Shown here: positions 1-7,699 of the stretch, one piece after another
Numbering within the stretch: position 1 is the stretch's first letter
Layout: every line of letters begins with the position of its first letter
From: Myxococcales bacterium
Lineage (GTDB): Bacteria; Myxococcota_A; Polyangia; Nannocystales; Nannocystaceae
Assembly (NCBI GenBank): GCA_020633335.1
Contig: JACKDU010000015.1
Location: 62,001 to 126,000, forward strand
Length of the DNA stretch: 64,000 nt
Direction: 5' to 3'
Position numbers and translations under genes: made by a program
Notes under the pieces: generated by a model
What the model saw: the letters and a program-made list of their open reading frames with translations, nothing else
Database searches by the model: none
Told to the model about the DNA's origin: nothing

Positions 1-721
1 CGGCGTCGGTCGAGCAACAATCACAGACCCGGCGATCGATCAGGCGTCGATCGGCGACCGAGCCGTCGCGCCCGACGCTCGCCGCCCGGAGCTGGGTCGC
101 GCCGCCCTCGGCCGTCGCCCGGCCGTCGAGCCAGGCGACGCGCACGCGATCGCCCTCGCGCGCGAACGACGGGAAGCCGTACTCGGCCCCGCGGGTCTCC
201 GCCGGGAGCTCCTGCGGCGCGTCGAAGGTGCGCCCCATGTCCCGCGAGATCGCGAACCAAAGCCCGTAGCCGCGCTCGTCTCGCGCGCGCGGCCAGGTCA
301 CGATCACGGCGTCGTCGGCGAAGGTGAAGACCCGCGGCGGATCGGCCCACATCACGGGCATGGCCGCGTCCGTCACGGCCGTCCGCACCTCGGACCAGGC
401 GCCGTCGTCGCTGCGCGAGGCGAAGCGCACGGCGCCGCCGCGCTCGGCGGGCTCGACCCAGCTCAGGACCAGCGCCCCGTGGGGGTCGCTGTGGAGGTCG
501 CCGAAGACGCTGCCCTCCGGCGCTGGCGTGTCGACCGCGCGGACGCCAGCGTCGCTGACCTGGGCCAGCGAGAGGGTGACCGGAGGCAGCCGCGATCCCG
601 TCGCGGCGCGCTCGCTCGAAGGCGTCGCCGAGGGGGCGTTGCAGGCGAGCCCCGTAGCCGCCATCATGAGCGCGAGCGCGTGGTCGCGGCGTCGACGGTC
701 GCGCTCGTGGGGCTGACGCAT
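1..721 (-). CDS. Sialidase-like (BNR/beta-propeller) lipoprotein, 3' end cut by window
   Basis: An open frame starts with ATG at 721 and runs off the left edge after about 240 codons. The N-terminus is Arg-rich, then a hydrophobic stretch ends in GLAC-N, a lipobox, so it is probably an outer-membrane or periplasmic lipoprotein. The visible part has sialidase/BNR-type strands, with SRDMGRTFDAP resembling an Asp box, and a late RVCDCC motif that I associate with bacterial exo-sialidase-like proteins. A GAGGG ribosome binding site lies five bases before the ATG. The sugar substrate cannot be named, and many family members are not sialidases. The fold call is fairly safe and the activity is not. 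Confidence 0.72.
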   Translation of the reverse strand, partial: MRQPHERDRRRRDHALALMMAATGLACNAPSATPSSERAATGSRLPPVTLSLAQVSDAGVRAVDTPAPEGSVFGDLHSDPHGALVLSWVEPAERGGAVRFASRSDDGAWSEVRTAVTDAAMPVMWADPPRVFTFADDAVIVTWPRARDERGYGLWFAISRDMGRTFDAPQELPAETRGAEYGFPSFAREGDRVRVAWLDGRATAEGGATQLRAASVGRDGSVADRRLIDRRVCDCCSTDA

Positions 722-798
722 CGCCCTCGTTGGTACCGGGGGGCCTGGCGCCGCGCACGAGGAGGACAGATGAGTTCGCGCACGCGCGCCCGCGCGGC

Positions 799-2037
799 TC
801 AGCCCCGCGGCGGTCGCCAGCCGTCGAGCACCCACTCGAGCATCGCCAGCCGATCCTGTCCCCAAAGCAAGATCGGATCGCCGCCCTCAGCGTCCCGCAC
901 CACACACGAGGGCACCCCGCAGCACCCCTCCGTCTCGGCGGCCGCGGTGTTCGCGCGGAGCGCCTCCTTGATCGCCGGCGACGACGCCTCGGCGAGCACC
1001 GCCTCGGGGTCGCGGCCGCCCTCGGCGATGATCGCCGCGAGCACCGCGGGATCGTCGATCGCCCGGTCCTCGGCCCAGCACGCCCGATAGAGCGCCGCGC
1101 TGAGCTCGGGGGCGACGAGCGCGACCCGCAGCGGGGTCACCGTGCGGATCGGGAAGTGACTCGGGAAGCGGAAGGGCACGCCCCAGTAGCGCGCCCACTC
1201 CTCGAGGTCGCGGCCGATGTAGCGCTGCTTGGGCGGGCTCATCGCCAGGAGCGGGACGTCGACGGTGCCGACGTCGCGGAAGAGCGCGCCGAGGAGGATC
1301 GGCCGCCAGCGCACGCTCGCCCCGTGGGCCGCGGCGACCCGCTCGATCTGGGTCGACGCGAGGTAGGAGAAGGGGCTCGAGAAGTCGTGGAAGAAGTCGA
1401 TCGTCGCCCCCGGCCGCGGCGGCGCGCAGACCCCCTCGCCCGGCCGACGCAGGCGCTCGCCGAGCGCCTCCTGGACGAAGTGGAGGCGATCCTGCCCCCA
1501 CCACCAGCGCTCGCCGACGGCGATCACCGGCACCCCGAAGGCCCCGAGCGCGGTCGCCTCGGCGGTGCTAGCGAAGAGCCCGGCGCGGGCCTCCTCGCCG
1601 TCGATGATCGCCGGGTCGACGCCGTGCTCGCGGGCGATCGCGTCGACCACCGCCCGATCGGCGAGGTCGCGCCCCTCGGCCCAGTAGGCCCGGAAGAGCG
1701 CCCGCGTCAGCGCGATCCGCAGCGGCCCCTCGCCGACGCCGACCAGGAGGCGCATCGCCGCCACCGTCCGCCGCGGGTGCGCGGATGGCATGTCCAAAGG
1801 GACACCCCAGCGATCGGCCCAGCGCTGCATGTCGAGGAGGTTAAGGCGAGCGCGCGGCGGGCTCATCGACGCCGCCGGCACCTGCGGGGCGTCGATCGCC
1901 CGAAAGACCCCGCCGAGGAGGATCGGCCGCCAGGACACCTGCGCCCCCTCGGCGGCCGCCAGGGCCTCGATCTGGGTCGACGCGAGGTAGGCGTAGGGGC
2001 AGACGACGTCGTAGTAGAAGCGGACCTCGGGGATCAC
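799..2037 (-). CDS. Tandem DsbA / 2-hydroxychromene-2-carboxylate isomerase-fold protein
   Basis: The protein (about 412 aa) holds two complete copies of the HCCA-isomerase/kappa-GST/DsbA thioredoxin-like fold. Copy 1 begins VRFYYDVVCPYAYLASTQIE and copy 2 begins with FFHDFSSPFSYLASTQIE. Each copy has a later cis-Pro GVP and a WGQDRL helix. The active-site position reads CPYA in copy 1 and SSPF in copy 2, so neither has a CXXC redox pair. That favours glutathione-dependent isomerase or transferase chemistry over disulfide oxidation. Single-domain relatives are about 200 aa, so this is an internal duplication and fusion. I chose GTG at 2037 because the fold starts there; a TTG at 2073 would add 12 residues. 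It follows the DUF99 gene by at most 54 bases and may be co-transcribed. Confidence 0.8.
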   Translation of the reverse strand: MIPEVRFYYDVVCPYAYLASTQIEALAAAEGAQVSWRPILLGGVFRAIDAPQVPAASMSPPRARLNLLDMQRWADRWGVPLDMPSAHPRRTVAAMRLLVGVGEGPLRIALTRALFRAYWAEGRDLADRAVVDAIAREHGVDPAIIDGEEARAGLFASTAEATALGAFGVPVIAVGERWWWGQDRLHFVQEALGERLRRPGEGVCAPPRPGATIDFFHDFSSPFSYLASTQIERVAAAHGASVRWRPILLGALFRDVGTVDVPLLAMSPPKQRYIGRDLEEWARYWGVPFRFPSHFPIRTVTPLRVALVAPELSAALYRACWAEDRAIDDPAVLAAIIAEGGRDPEAVLAEASSPAIKEALRANTAAAETEGCCGVPSCVVRDAEGGDPILLWGQDRLAMLEWVLDGWRPPRG

Positions 2038-2091
2038 CGCCAGAGTGTGCAGGCCGGGCCGCGACGATCGCAAGCGCGGGCGGGGCTGAGC

Positions 2092-2667
2092 TCAGGCCCG
2101 TCCGCGGCTCTGGCCCTCGACGAAGGCCGCGGCGATCAGGTGGGCGAGGCGGAGCGGCTCGGGCAGCGCGCCGTGGACCCGGGTGCCGCGGATCAGCGCC
2201 GCCGCCTGCCGGCGGTCGAGGCCGGCGCGCTGGACCCACACCCCCTCGATCGCCTCCATCGGCCCGGCGGCCTCGATGAGCCGCCACTTGCGGGCGCCGC
2301 CGGGGACCTTGGTGCGGAGCGCCCGCTCGATCTTCTCGAGGTCGGGCGCCCGGCGGGCGACCACCAGCACCGGCCGTCGCAGGCGATCGGCGAGCGCGTG
2401 GATGTCGACGACGTTGAAGCCGCCGAGGGCGATCCCCTGGAGGAGCACCGCCTGGACGTGGGCGTGGAAGCGTGAGCCGCCGATCAGCGCCGCCAGGCGC
2501 TCGGTCGCGTTGCGGCCGTCGCGGCGGATCTTGCCGACCAGGAGGCCGTCGAGGCGCCCCTGCGTGGTGATCGTGGCGATCACCGGGACGTCGCCGCGGT
2601 GCTCGCGGACGAAGGGGCCGTCGTCGACGCCGACGACGTTGGAGTAGCCGCGCCGGGCCCCGCTCAC
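2092..2667 (-). CDS. DUF99 family protein (endonuclease V-like fold)
   Basis: A 191-aa protein with the conserved blocks of DUF99: GVDDGPF near the N-terminus, the central IGGSRFHAHVQ followed by VLLQGIALGGFNVVDIHAL, and a VLVVARRAPDLEKIE strand-turn-helix. The family is mainly archaeal with scattered bacterial members. Its fold is related to endonuclease V, but its function is unproven. The GTG start at 2667 is preceded by GGAGG at a good distance. It is divergent from the methyltransferase gene (73 bp between starts) and lies just upstream of the double DsbA-fold gene on the same strand. Confidence 0.78.
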   Translation of the reverse strand: MSGARRGYSNVVGVDDGPFVREHRGDVPVIATITTQGRLDGLLVGKIRRDGRNATERLAALIGGSRFHAHVQAVLLQGIALGGFNVVDIHALADRLRRPVLVVARRAPDLEKIERALRTKVPGGARKWRLIEAAGPMEAIEGVWVQRAGLDRRQAAALIRGTRVHGALPEPLRLAHLIAAAFVEGQSRGRA

Positions 2668-2727
2668 CGCGGGCCTCCGCGGCCACCTTCGATCAGCGCT
2701 CGGTCGACGGGGGGCACCGCCCGCGAG

Positions 2728-2733
2728 TATAGA
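2728..2733 (+). promoter_or_regulatory. Predicted -10 box (TATAGA) for leaderless methyltransferase gene
   Basis: TATAGA is followed by six bases and then the GTG at 2740, so transcription would begin at or next to the start codon. A weak TCGACG lies 18 bases upstream. One of many such arrangements in the window. Confidence 0.5.
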
Positions 2734-2739
2734 GCGTCG

Positions 2740-3582
2740 GTGAACGCCCCGCCCACGCCCCCGCCCCGTGACGACGCGCGCGTCGAGCCCCGCGCGACCG
2801 AGCCGGGGGCGCGCGGTGAGCCCGACGAGGTCGTCGACCCGGGTGAGCAGGGCGACCTCGACGCCCTCGCCGACCTCGCCGACCTCGCCGATCTCGCCGG
2901 CGCCCCGCTCATCGCCGCCCTCCGCCGCCGCTTCGCGGTCCTCGACCGGGTCGAGGAGGTCGCCGGCAAGCGCTGGCGGATCCTGCGGCCGCGCGATCCC
3001 GCGGCCCTGATCGACGACGCCGCCTTCGAGCGCGACGGCCGGATCCCCTACTGGGCGGAGCTCTGGCCCTCCGCGTCGATCCTCGCCGAGCGCCTCCAGG
3101 ACGCCCCCCGGGCCGCCCCCGGGGCCCCCCGGGCAGGCGGCGCGCTCCTCGAGCTCGGCGCCGGCGTCGGCCTGGTCTCGCTCGTCGCTCAGGCCGCCGG
3201 CTACCGGGCGCTCGCCACCGACTACTACGGCGACGCCCTCGCCTTCGCCCGCGCCAACGCCTGGCTCAACGGACAGGGTGACCTGGCGATCCGCGAGGTC
3301 GACTGGCGGGCGCTCCCGGCCGACCTCCCGCGCTTCGACCTCGTCGTCGCCGCCGACGTCCTCTACGAGCCCGCCCACGCCGAGCTGATCGCGGCGACGA
3401 TCGACCGCGCCCTCGCGCCCGGCGGCCTCGCGCTCGTCGCCGATCCCGAGCGGCCGACCGCCGCCGGCTTCCCGGCGGCCTGCGCGGCCCACGGCCTGGC
3501 GATCGAGCGGTCGACGACCACCCGCGGCGAGGGCGAGGCGCGCCGGTCAATTTCGCTCTACGCGCTCCGGCGGCCGTGGTAG
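2740..3582 (+). CDS. Class I SAM-dependent methyltransferase (COG3897 / METTL21-like)
   Basis: A 280-aa protein. After an N-terminal region rich in Pro, Arg and Asp, including a LADLADLADLAG run, it carries the Rossmann methyltransferase core. IPYWAELWPSA precedes motif I (LLELGAGVGLVSLVA), then ATDYYGDAL ends strand 2 and DLVVAADVLYEP is motif IV. The PYWAELWP signature is typical of the nicotinamide-N-methylase-like/protein-lysine methyltransferase group. The substrate is unknown. I chose GTG 2740 because a longer frame would run into the divergent DUF99 gene and because a -10-like box sits six bases upstream. It heads a likely operon with the YbjN-like and nitrilase genes. Confidence 0.82.
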   Translation: MNAPPTPPPRDDARVEPRATEPGARGEPDEVVDPGEQGDLDALADLADLADLAGAPLIAALRRRFAVLDRVEEVAGKRWRILRPRDPAALIDDAAFERDGRIPYWAELWPSASILAERLQDAPRAAPGAPRAGGALLELGAGVGLVSLVAQAAGYRALATDYYGDALAFARANAWLNGQGDLAIREVDWRALPADLPRFDLVVAADVLYEPAHAELIAATIDRALAPGGLALVADPERPTAAGFPAACAAHGLAIERSTTTRGEGEARRSISLYALRRPW

Positions 3583-3593
3583 CAATCGCTGCG

Positions 3594-4010
3594 ATGCCCC
3601 AGATGAACTCGCAAGAGATGATCCAGACCTTCGAGTCGATCCTCGCGGAGAAGCTCGGCCTCGATCCCGCCGCCTGCCGCGAGGGCGAGGACTGGTGGCG
3701 CTTTCGGGTCGGCGACCTCGATTGCCAGGGCGGGATCCACTACCACGACTTCCGGATCGTCTGCACGCTCTGCGAGATCGACTGCGACACCGACTACGAC
3801 GCGCTCTACGGGGCGATCGCCGATCGCAACGGCGAGCTCGGGGCGGGGCCGGCCCGCTTCATCGAGGAGGACAACTACCTCCACGTCCGCGGCCTGATCC
3901 CGCTCGACGCGGTCGATCGCGCGGCGCTCGCGGGCCTCATCGACGCGGTCGCGGCGGTCGCCGACTCGAACGCCGCCGCCAACCTCCGCGGAAACTATCG
4001 CCAATGGTGA
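3594..4010 (+). CDS. YbjN / type III secretion chaperone-fold-like protein
   Basis: A 138-aa acidic protein without signal peptide or membrane segment. The pattern of a short helix (MIQTFESILAEKLGL), a WWRFRVGDLDCQG strand pair, CTLCEIDC, and later helices resembles the YbjN/secretion-chaperone alpha-beta fold, but this is a weak recognition. It follows the methyltransferase gene with a gap of 11 bases. The alternative GTG at 3576 would overlap that gene. Two tandem copies of a 14-bp sequence begin at its stop codon. No specific function can be assigned. Confidence 0.6.
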   Translation: MPQMNSQEMIQTFESILAEKLGLDPAACREGEDWWRFRVGDLDCQGGIHYHDFRIVCTLCEIDCDTDYDALYGAIADRNGELGAGPARFIEEDNYLHVRGLIPLDAVDRAALAGLIDAVAAVADSNAAANLRGNYRQW

Positions 4011-4034
4011 GGCGCCAGTGGTGAGGCGCCAGTG
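4007..4034. repeat. 14-bp perfect tandem duplication at a stop codon
   Basis: The unit GTGAGGCGCCAGTG occurs twice back to back and overlaps the TGA of the YbjN-like gene, 17 bp before the nitrilase start. It is probably a replication-slippage duplication. Confidence 0.85.
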
Positions 4035-4051
4035 GTAGGGCGAGAGCGTCG

Positions 4052-4975
4052 ATGAAGCTCACGATCGCCACGGCCCAATTCGCGGTCTCGGCCGACCCCG
4101 CGCGCAACGCCGACGCGATCGTCGACGCGATCGCGGGCGCGGCCGCGGCCGGCGCCCGGGTCGTCCACTTCTGCGAGGGCGCCCTCTCCGGCTACGCGCC
4201 GCACGATCTCCCGAGCTACGCCGGCTACCCCTGGGGGCGGCTCCGGGCGGCTGCTGAGCGGGTCGCCGCGGCCGCCGGCGCGCGGCGGATCTGGGCGCTC
4301 GTCGGTTCCGCCCACCCGCTCGCGGCGGGCGACGGCGCCGGGCCGCGGCCCCACAACGCCATCTACGTGATCGACGATCGCGGCGCGCTCGTCGACCGCT
4401 ACGACAAGCGCTTCTGCGCCGGCGACGAGGTCGACGGCGAGCTCGCCCTCTACAGTCCCGGCGATCACCCGGTGGTCGTCGACATCGACGGCGTCCGCTG
4501 CGGACTGATGATCTGCCACGAGTACCGCTACCCGGAGCTCTACCGCGACTACAAGGCCCGCGGCGTCGATCTGATCTTCCACTCCTTTCACGCCGCGGGC
4601 CTCAGCGAGGCGACCTACGCGGCGATGGAGGCCGAGGTCGGCGCCGACCACTTCGCCGACAACTGGGGCCGAACCCTGCCGGCGATCACCATGCCGGCGA
4701 CCCTGGTGGCGACCGCCGCCGCCAACCACCTCTGGATCTCCGCGGCCAACTCCTCGGCCCCGCGCGCCTGCTGGCCCGGCCTCCTCGTCCGCCCCGACGG
4801 CGTGATCGTCGGCCGCCTGGAGGACGAGCGAGCGGGCCTGCTGATCCGCGAGCTCGACACCGAGGCGCCGCTCTACGAGTCGACCCGCCTCTGGCGCGGG
4901 CGGGCGATGGCCGGCCGCCTCCACTCGGGCGAGCTGGTCGACGCCCCGCGCTCGCGCGACCGTCGCTCCTTCTAG
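4052..4975 (+). CDS. Carbon-nitrogen hydrolase (nitrilase superfamily)
   Basis: A 307-aa cytosolic hydrolase with the nitrilase catalytic triad in order: Glu42 (HFCEGALSGYAP), Lys119 (RYDKRFCAGDE) and Cys155 (GLMICHEYRYPE). The starting MKLTIATAQFAV is the usual first strand and the length fits single-domain amidases of this superfamily. Members cleave or form amide bonds through a Cys thioester. The substrate here is unknown; omega-amidase, carbamoylase or N-carbamylputrescine amidase activities are possible. It is the last gene of the likely operon starting at 2740. Its stop codon lies inside the left arm of a long inverted repeat. Confidence 0.88.
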   Translation: MKLTIATAQFAVSADPARNADAIVDAIAGAAAAGARVVHFCEGALSGYAPHDLPSYAGYPWGRLRAAAERVAAAAGARRIWALVGSAHPLAAGDGAGPRPHNAIYVIDDRGALVDRYDKRFCAGDEVDGELALYSPGDHPVVVDIDGVRCGLMICHEYRYPELYRDYKARGVDLIFHSFHAAGLSEATYAAMEAEVGADHFADNWGRTLPAITMPATLVATAAANHLWISAANSSAPRACWPGLLVRPDGVIVGRLEDERAGLLIRELDTEAPLYESTRLWRGRAMAGRLHSGELVDAPRSRDRRSF

Positions 4976-5133
4976 CGCCGCGACCGTGACGTATCGACCC
5001 ACCTCGCTTGGTCTCGCCGCCGCTGGCGTCGTTGCTCGTCGGTTACAGATGCCCGATCTGCGCCCTCCTCGCGCCTAGCCAGCGACGACGATCCCGACGC
5101 GAGGTGGGTCGATACGTCGCGGTCGAGGCGCTA
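4973..5133. repeat. Dispersed inverted-repeat element, copy 1 (35-bp arms)
   Basis: The arms 4973-5007 and 5099-5133 are reverse complements over 35 bases with two mismatches; 20 consecutive bases (4988-5007 against 5099-5118) match perfectly. The 91-base centre can form a further stem. The left arm starts at the stop codon of the nitrilase gene, and the element fills the space between two convergent genes. Sequence just inside each arm recurs at about 56803-56876, again between convergent genes. It may be a MITE/REP-like element or a bidirectional terminator. It has no coding capacity of its own. Confidence 0.85.
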
Positions 5134-5153
5134 GCGGCGGCGCCCCATCGCTC

Positions 5154-5169
5154 CTGTCTTTCGAGACAG
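5154..5169. terminator. Short UUCG-loop hairpin between convergent genes
   Basis: CTGTCT-TTCG-AGACAG forms a perfect six-bp stem with a TTCG tetraloop, 18 bases after the stop of the DUF2071 gene on the minus strand. There is no clear U tract, so termination is an inference. Confidence 0.45.
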
Positions 5170-5186
5170 ACCGATCGAGGGCCGCC

Positions 5187-5951
5187 TCAGACCCGCTCGG
5201 GGAGCCAGGCGACCACGTCGATCCGGTCGACGAAGTGGAGGTGACGCGGCGCCCCCGCGAGGCGGAGGCCGGTGTGCTCGGCGACCGTGTTCACCTCGAG
5301 CTCGGCCTCGGCCCGGCGCAGGGGCCAGGGCGCGTGGTGGATCTCGCCGCGGAGCGCCCGCCCCTGGCGATCGACCGCGTAGAGGCAGTAGCGCTCGGTG
5401 AGCCAGCGCTCGAGGGTGCCGGGGCGGGCGCTGTAGACCTCGCCGAGCGGCCGATAGCGCCCGCGGAGCGCCCCCGCCGGCGCGCCCCGGTGGGTCCGCT
5501 CGCTGGCGTAGCCGACCCAGCCCTCTTCCCAGCCGGTGGTGATCTTCGCCCGGAAGTAGGGGAGGTGAAAGGTCGCGCGGGCGACCGCGACCGCGAACGC
5601 GCTGGTGGCGTCGAGGCTGAAGAAGAAGACCCCGGGCTTGCCCGCGGCGCGGACGTAGGTCCGGACGTTGAGCTCGGGGAAGCGCTTGACCCCCGGGAGG
5701 TAGGGGAGGCCGCGGGCGCCGACGTTGTCCATCCAGAAGGGCACGACCCCGAGCCAGGCCTCGCCCTCGAAGAGATCGAGCTCGAGCGACGCGGGGACCA
5801 CCGCCCGGAGCGCGGCCGCCGGCACCGGCCAGTGGGCGAAGAGGAGGTCGAGCCAGCTCATCGTCATCACCCACGGCCGCGCGGGGAGCGGCCAGGGGCG
5901 GTGCTCGGCCGCCCGCGGGATCTCGCGCCACCTCGGCTCCGCGCCTGCCAT
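5187..5951 (-). CDS. DUF2071 (YqjF-like) family protein
   Basis: A 254-aa protein with the DUF2071 hallmarks: MTMSWLDLLFAHWPVP early, ELDLFEGEAWLGVVPFWM, RFPELNVRTYVR, GVFFFSLDA, and a C-terminal LEVNTVAEHTG. The length matches the family (about 240 aa). The family has no established reaction. The ATG at 5951 is preceded by TAGGAT with seven bases between, a possible leaderless promoter. It is convergent with the nitrilase gene. Confidence 0.85.
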   Translation of the reverse strand: MAGAEPRWREIPRAAEHRPWPLPARPWVMTMSWLDLLFAHWPVPAAALRAVVPASLELDLFEGEAWLGVVPFWMDNVGARGLPYLPGVKRFPELNVRTYVRAAGKPGVFFFSLDATSAFAVAVARATFHLPYFRAKITTGWEEGWVGYASERTHRGAPAGALRGRYRPLGEVYSARPGTLERWLTERYCLYAVDRQGRALRGEIHHAPWPLRRAEAELEVNTVAEHTGLRLAGAPRHLHFVDRIDVVAWLPERV

Positions 5952-6032
5952 CGCCGCGATCCTACTCGAGGGCGGGCGGCCACGTGAGCCCCGATCGCCG
6001 AGGCCCGGGCTTGCCGCATCGTCGCCCCCCGG

Positions 6033-7169
6033 GTGAGGATGGGCGCGCCGCCGATGAACGCGCTCTACCGCCGCTTCTTCCGCAACCTGCCGGTCCGCGA
6101 CGTCCGCCACGACGGCGCGATCCACCTCCTCAGCGCCGACGAGGTCCGCTTCATCCGCGGCCGCCACCGGCTCGCGCTCGCGCTCGCGGCCGCGCTCGCG
6201 GCCCTCGGCTTCCTCGCCTACTACCTCCCGGTCTACTGGCTCCCCGAGCTCTTCCTGACGACGCCGGTGGCGATCGACGCGCTCGATCTCCGCTTTGACC
6301 TCCCCTGGGTCGAGCTGATCTGGGGCGTCGTCCTGATGGTGGTCGAGCTCTACTGCCTGGTCCTCGTCAACATCTGGGCGGTCCACGAGATCGCGGTGGC
6401 GACCGGGCGGATCGACGCCGCGACCAAGGAGGACGCCGCCGAGTCGCTCCTCAAGATCGCCCTCGAGGAGCGGGGCCGCGACCTCCTCCGCTACGGGATC
6501 GATCCCCTCCTCGGGATGAACCGCGGGCTCCTCTTCACCTTCAACCTGGTCCTCCGCCTCAAGGGCTTCCTCGGGAGCAAGGTCCTCCAGTACGCGGTCC
6601 GCCGCCTCCTCGGCCGCCTGGCGATCCGCGAGGTCCTCGACTTCATCGGCATGCCGCTCTACATGGTGATCAACGCCTGGGCGACCCATGTGGTGATCCG
6701 CGAGGCCAAGGTGATCATCATGGGCCGGCAGCTCATCGACCACCTCGCCGAGCGCCTCCCGCCGGAGCTGGCCCGGGGCCCGGCGGAGCACGAGCTCCTC
6801 TACGACACGCTGCAGCTCATCGCGGTCTCCAAGCGCGACTTCCACGACAACCACGCGCGCCTCACCCGGGTCCTCCTCGAGGGCTACGCGATCCCGATCC
6901 GCCCGCAGGAGGACCTCCCGAGCGACTACGGCAAGCGGATCAAGGCGGCCTCCAGCGGCCTGCGGCGCCTCTGCGCGCTCCTCCTGATCCTCGGCTTCGT
7001 CCTCGACGGCCACATCTCGTGGCGCGAGCGCCGACGCCTCGACGCGCTCGCGGACGCCGGGATCCTCGAGATCCGGGCCGACGAGGTCGAGCGCCTCTGC
7101 CGGGCCTTCGTCAGCGGCGAGGGGCTGGAGCCGCTCCTCGCGGCCTTCCTCGATCCGGTCGCGGGCTAG
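6033..7169 (+). CDS. Multi-pass membrane protein resembling LBF_2804 family, TerB-like tail
   Basis: About 378 aa. Two strong membrane segments (about residues 45-70 and 95-120) follow a basic N-terminal region. A long soluble alpha-helical part follows, and the C-terminal 60 residues (DGHISWRERRRLDALADAG, then an acidic helix) look like the end of a TerB-type domain. I recall similar proteins annotated as LBF_2804 family in leptospires and myxobacteria; that name is tentative. The function is unknown. The start is ambiguous among GTG 6033, ATG 6039 and ATG 6054. Confidence 0.6.
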   Translation: MRMGAPPMNALYRRFFRNLPVRDVRHDGAIHLLSADEVRFIRGRHRLALALAAALAALGFLAYYLPVYWLPELFLTTPVAIDALDLRFDLPWVELIWGVVLMVVELYCLVLVNIWAVHEIAVATGRIDAATKEDAAESLLKIALEERGRDLLRYGIDPLLGMNRGLLFTFNLVLRLKGFLGSKVLQYAVRRLLGRLAIREVLDFIGMPLYMVINAWATHVVIREAKVIIMGRQLIDHLAERLPPELARGPAEHELLYDTLQLIAVSKRDFHDNHARLTRVLLEGYAIPIRPQEDLPSDYGKRIKAASSGLRRLCALLLILGFVLDGHISWRERRRLDALADAGILEIRADEVERLCRAFVSGEGLEPLLAAFLDPVAG

Positions 7170-7178
7170 CCTGCCTTA

Positions 7179-7197
7179 CATGTCCAAAGAGACATAC
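7179..7197. promoter_or_regulatory. TGTCC near-palindrome, copy between convergent genes
   Basis: ATGTCC and GACAT flank an AAAGA centre, ten bases after one stop codon and 15 bases before the other on the opposite strand. The 14-bp core is 7181-7194. Similar sequences occur at 1791, 16605, 21290, 23757, 45393, 49035 and 60345. Confidence 0.55.
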
Positions 7198-7211
7198 AAG
7201 ACGCGAGCGCC

Positions 7212-7649
7212 TCAGGGATCGACGAAGCAGACGCTCCGCGACCCCTCGGCGGTGGCGACCAGCGAGCAGCTCATCCCCGCCGGGCACGCGGCGCCGCCGC
7301 TGCAGTCGAGGAAGCAGATCTTCCCCTGCCCGGGATCGACGCAGCCGGCGACCGCCGCGCCCGAGGGCGACGGCGGGCACTCGCTGGCGTCGGCGCAGGG
7401 CTGGGTGCAGAACTCGCGGCCGCTGCCGTCGCTCGGCGAGACGCAGCCGTTGTCGAGGTCGAGCGAGCAGATCTCGTCGCAAGGCCCGTAGATCGGGCTC
7501 GCGTCGCCGCTCCCCGCCGTCGTCGACGAGGACGAGGAGGCGTCGCCGCTGGTCTCGCCGCCCGTCGTGCCGTCGCCCCCGTCGTCGCCGGCGCAGGCGG
7601 AGGCGGAGCTCAGGAGGAGGACGAGGCCGAGCGTGATCGAGGCGCGCAT
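7212..7649 (-). CDS. Small Cys-rich lipoprotein
   Basis: A 145-aa protein. The N-terminal hydrophobic helix ends in LSSASAC, a lipobox. A linker of Asp, Gly, Ser and Thr (about residues 20-48) follows. The remaining 95 residues contain about ten cysteines, which suggests a disulfide-rich extracellular domain. The stop is 42 bp from the stop of the convergent membrane-protein gene. Similar short Cys-rich lipoproteins are abundant in myxobacteria and have no known function. Confidence 0.8.
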   Translation of the reverse strand: MRASITLGLVLLLSSASACAGDDGGDGTTGGETSGDASSSSSTTAGSGDASPIYGPCDEICSLDLDNGCVSPSDGSGREFCTQPCADASECPPSPSGAAVAGCVDPGQGKICFLDCSGGAACPAGMSCSLVATAEGSRSVCFVDP

Positions 7650-7699
7650 TGGCGCCTTCTAGCACGCCGCGGGGCGCCGCGGGGCGCCGCGAGTGGTCG

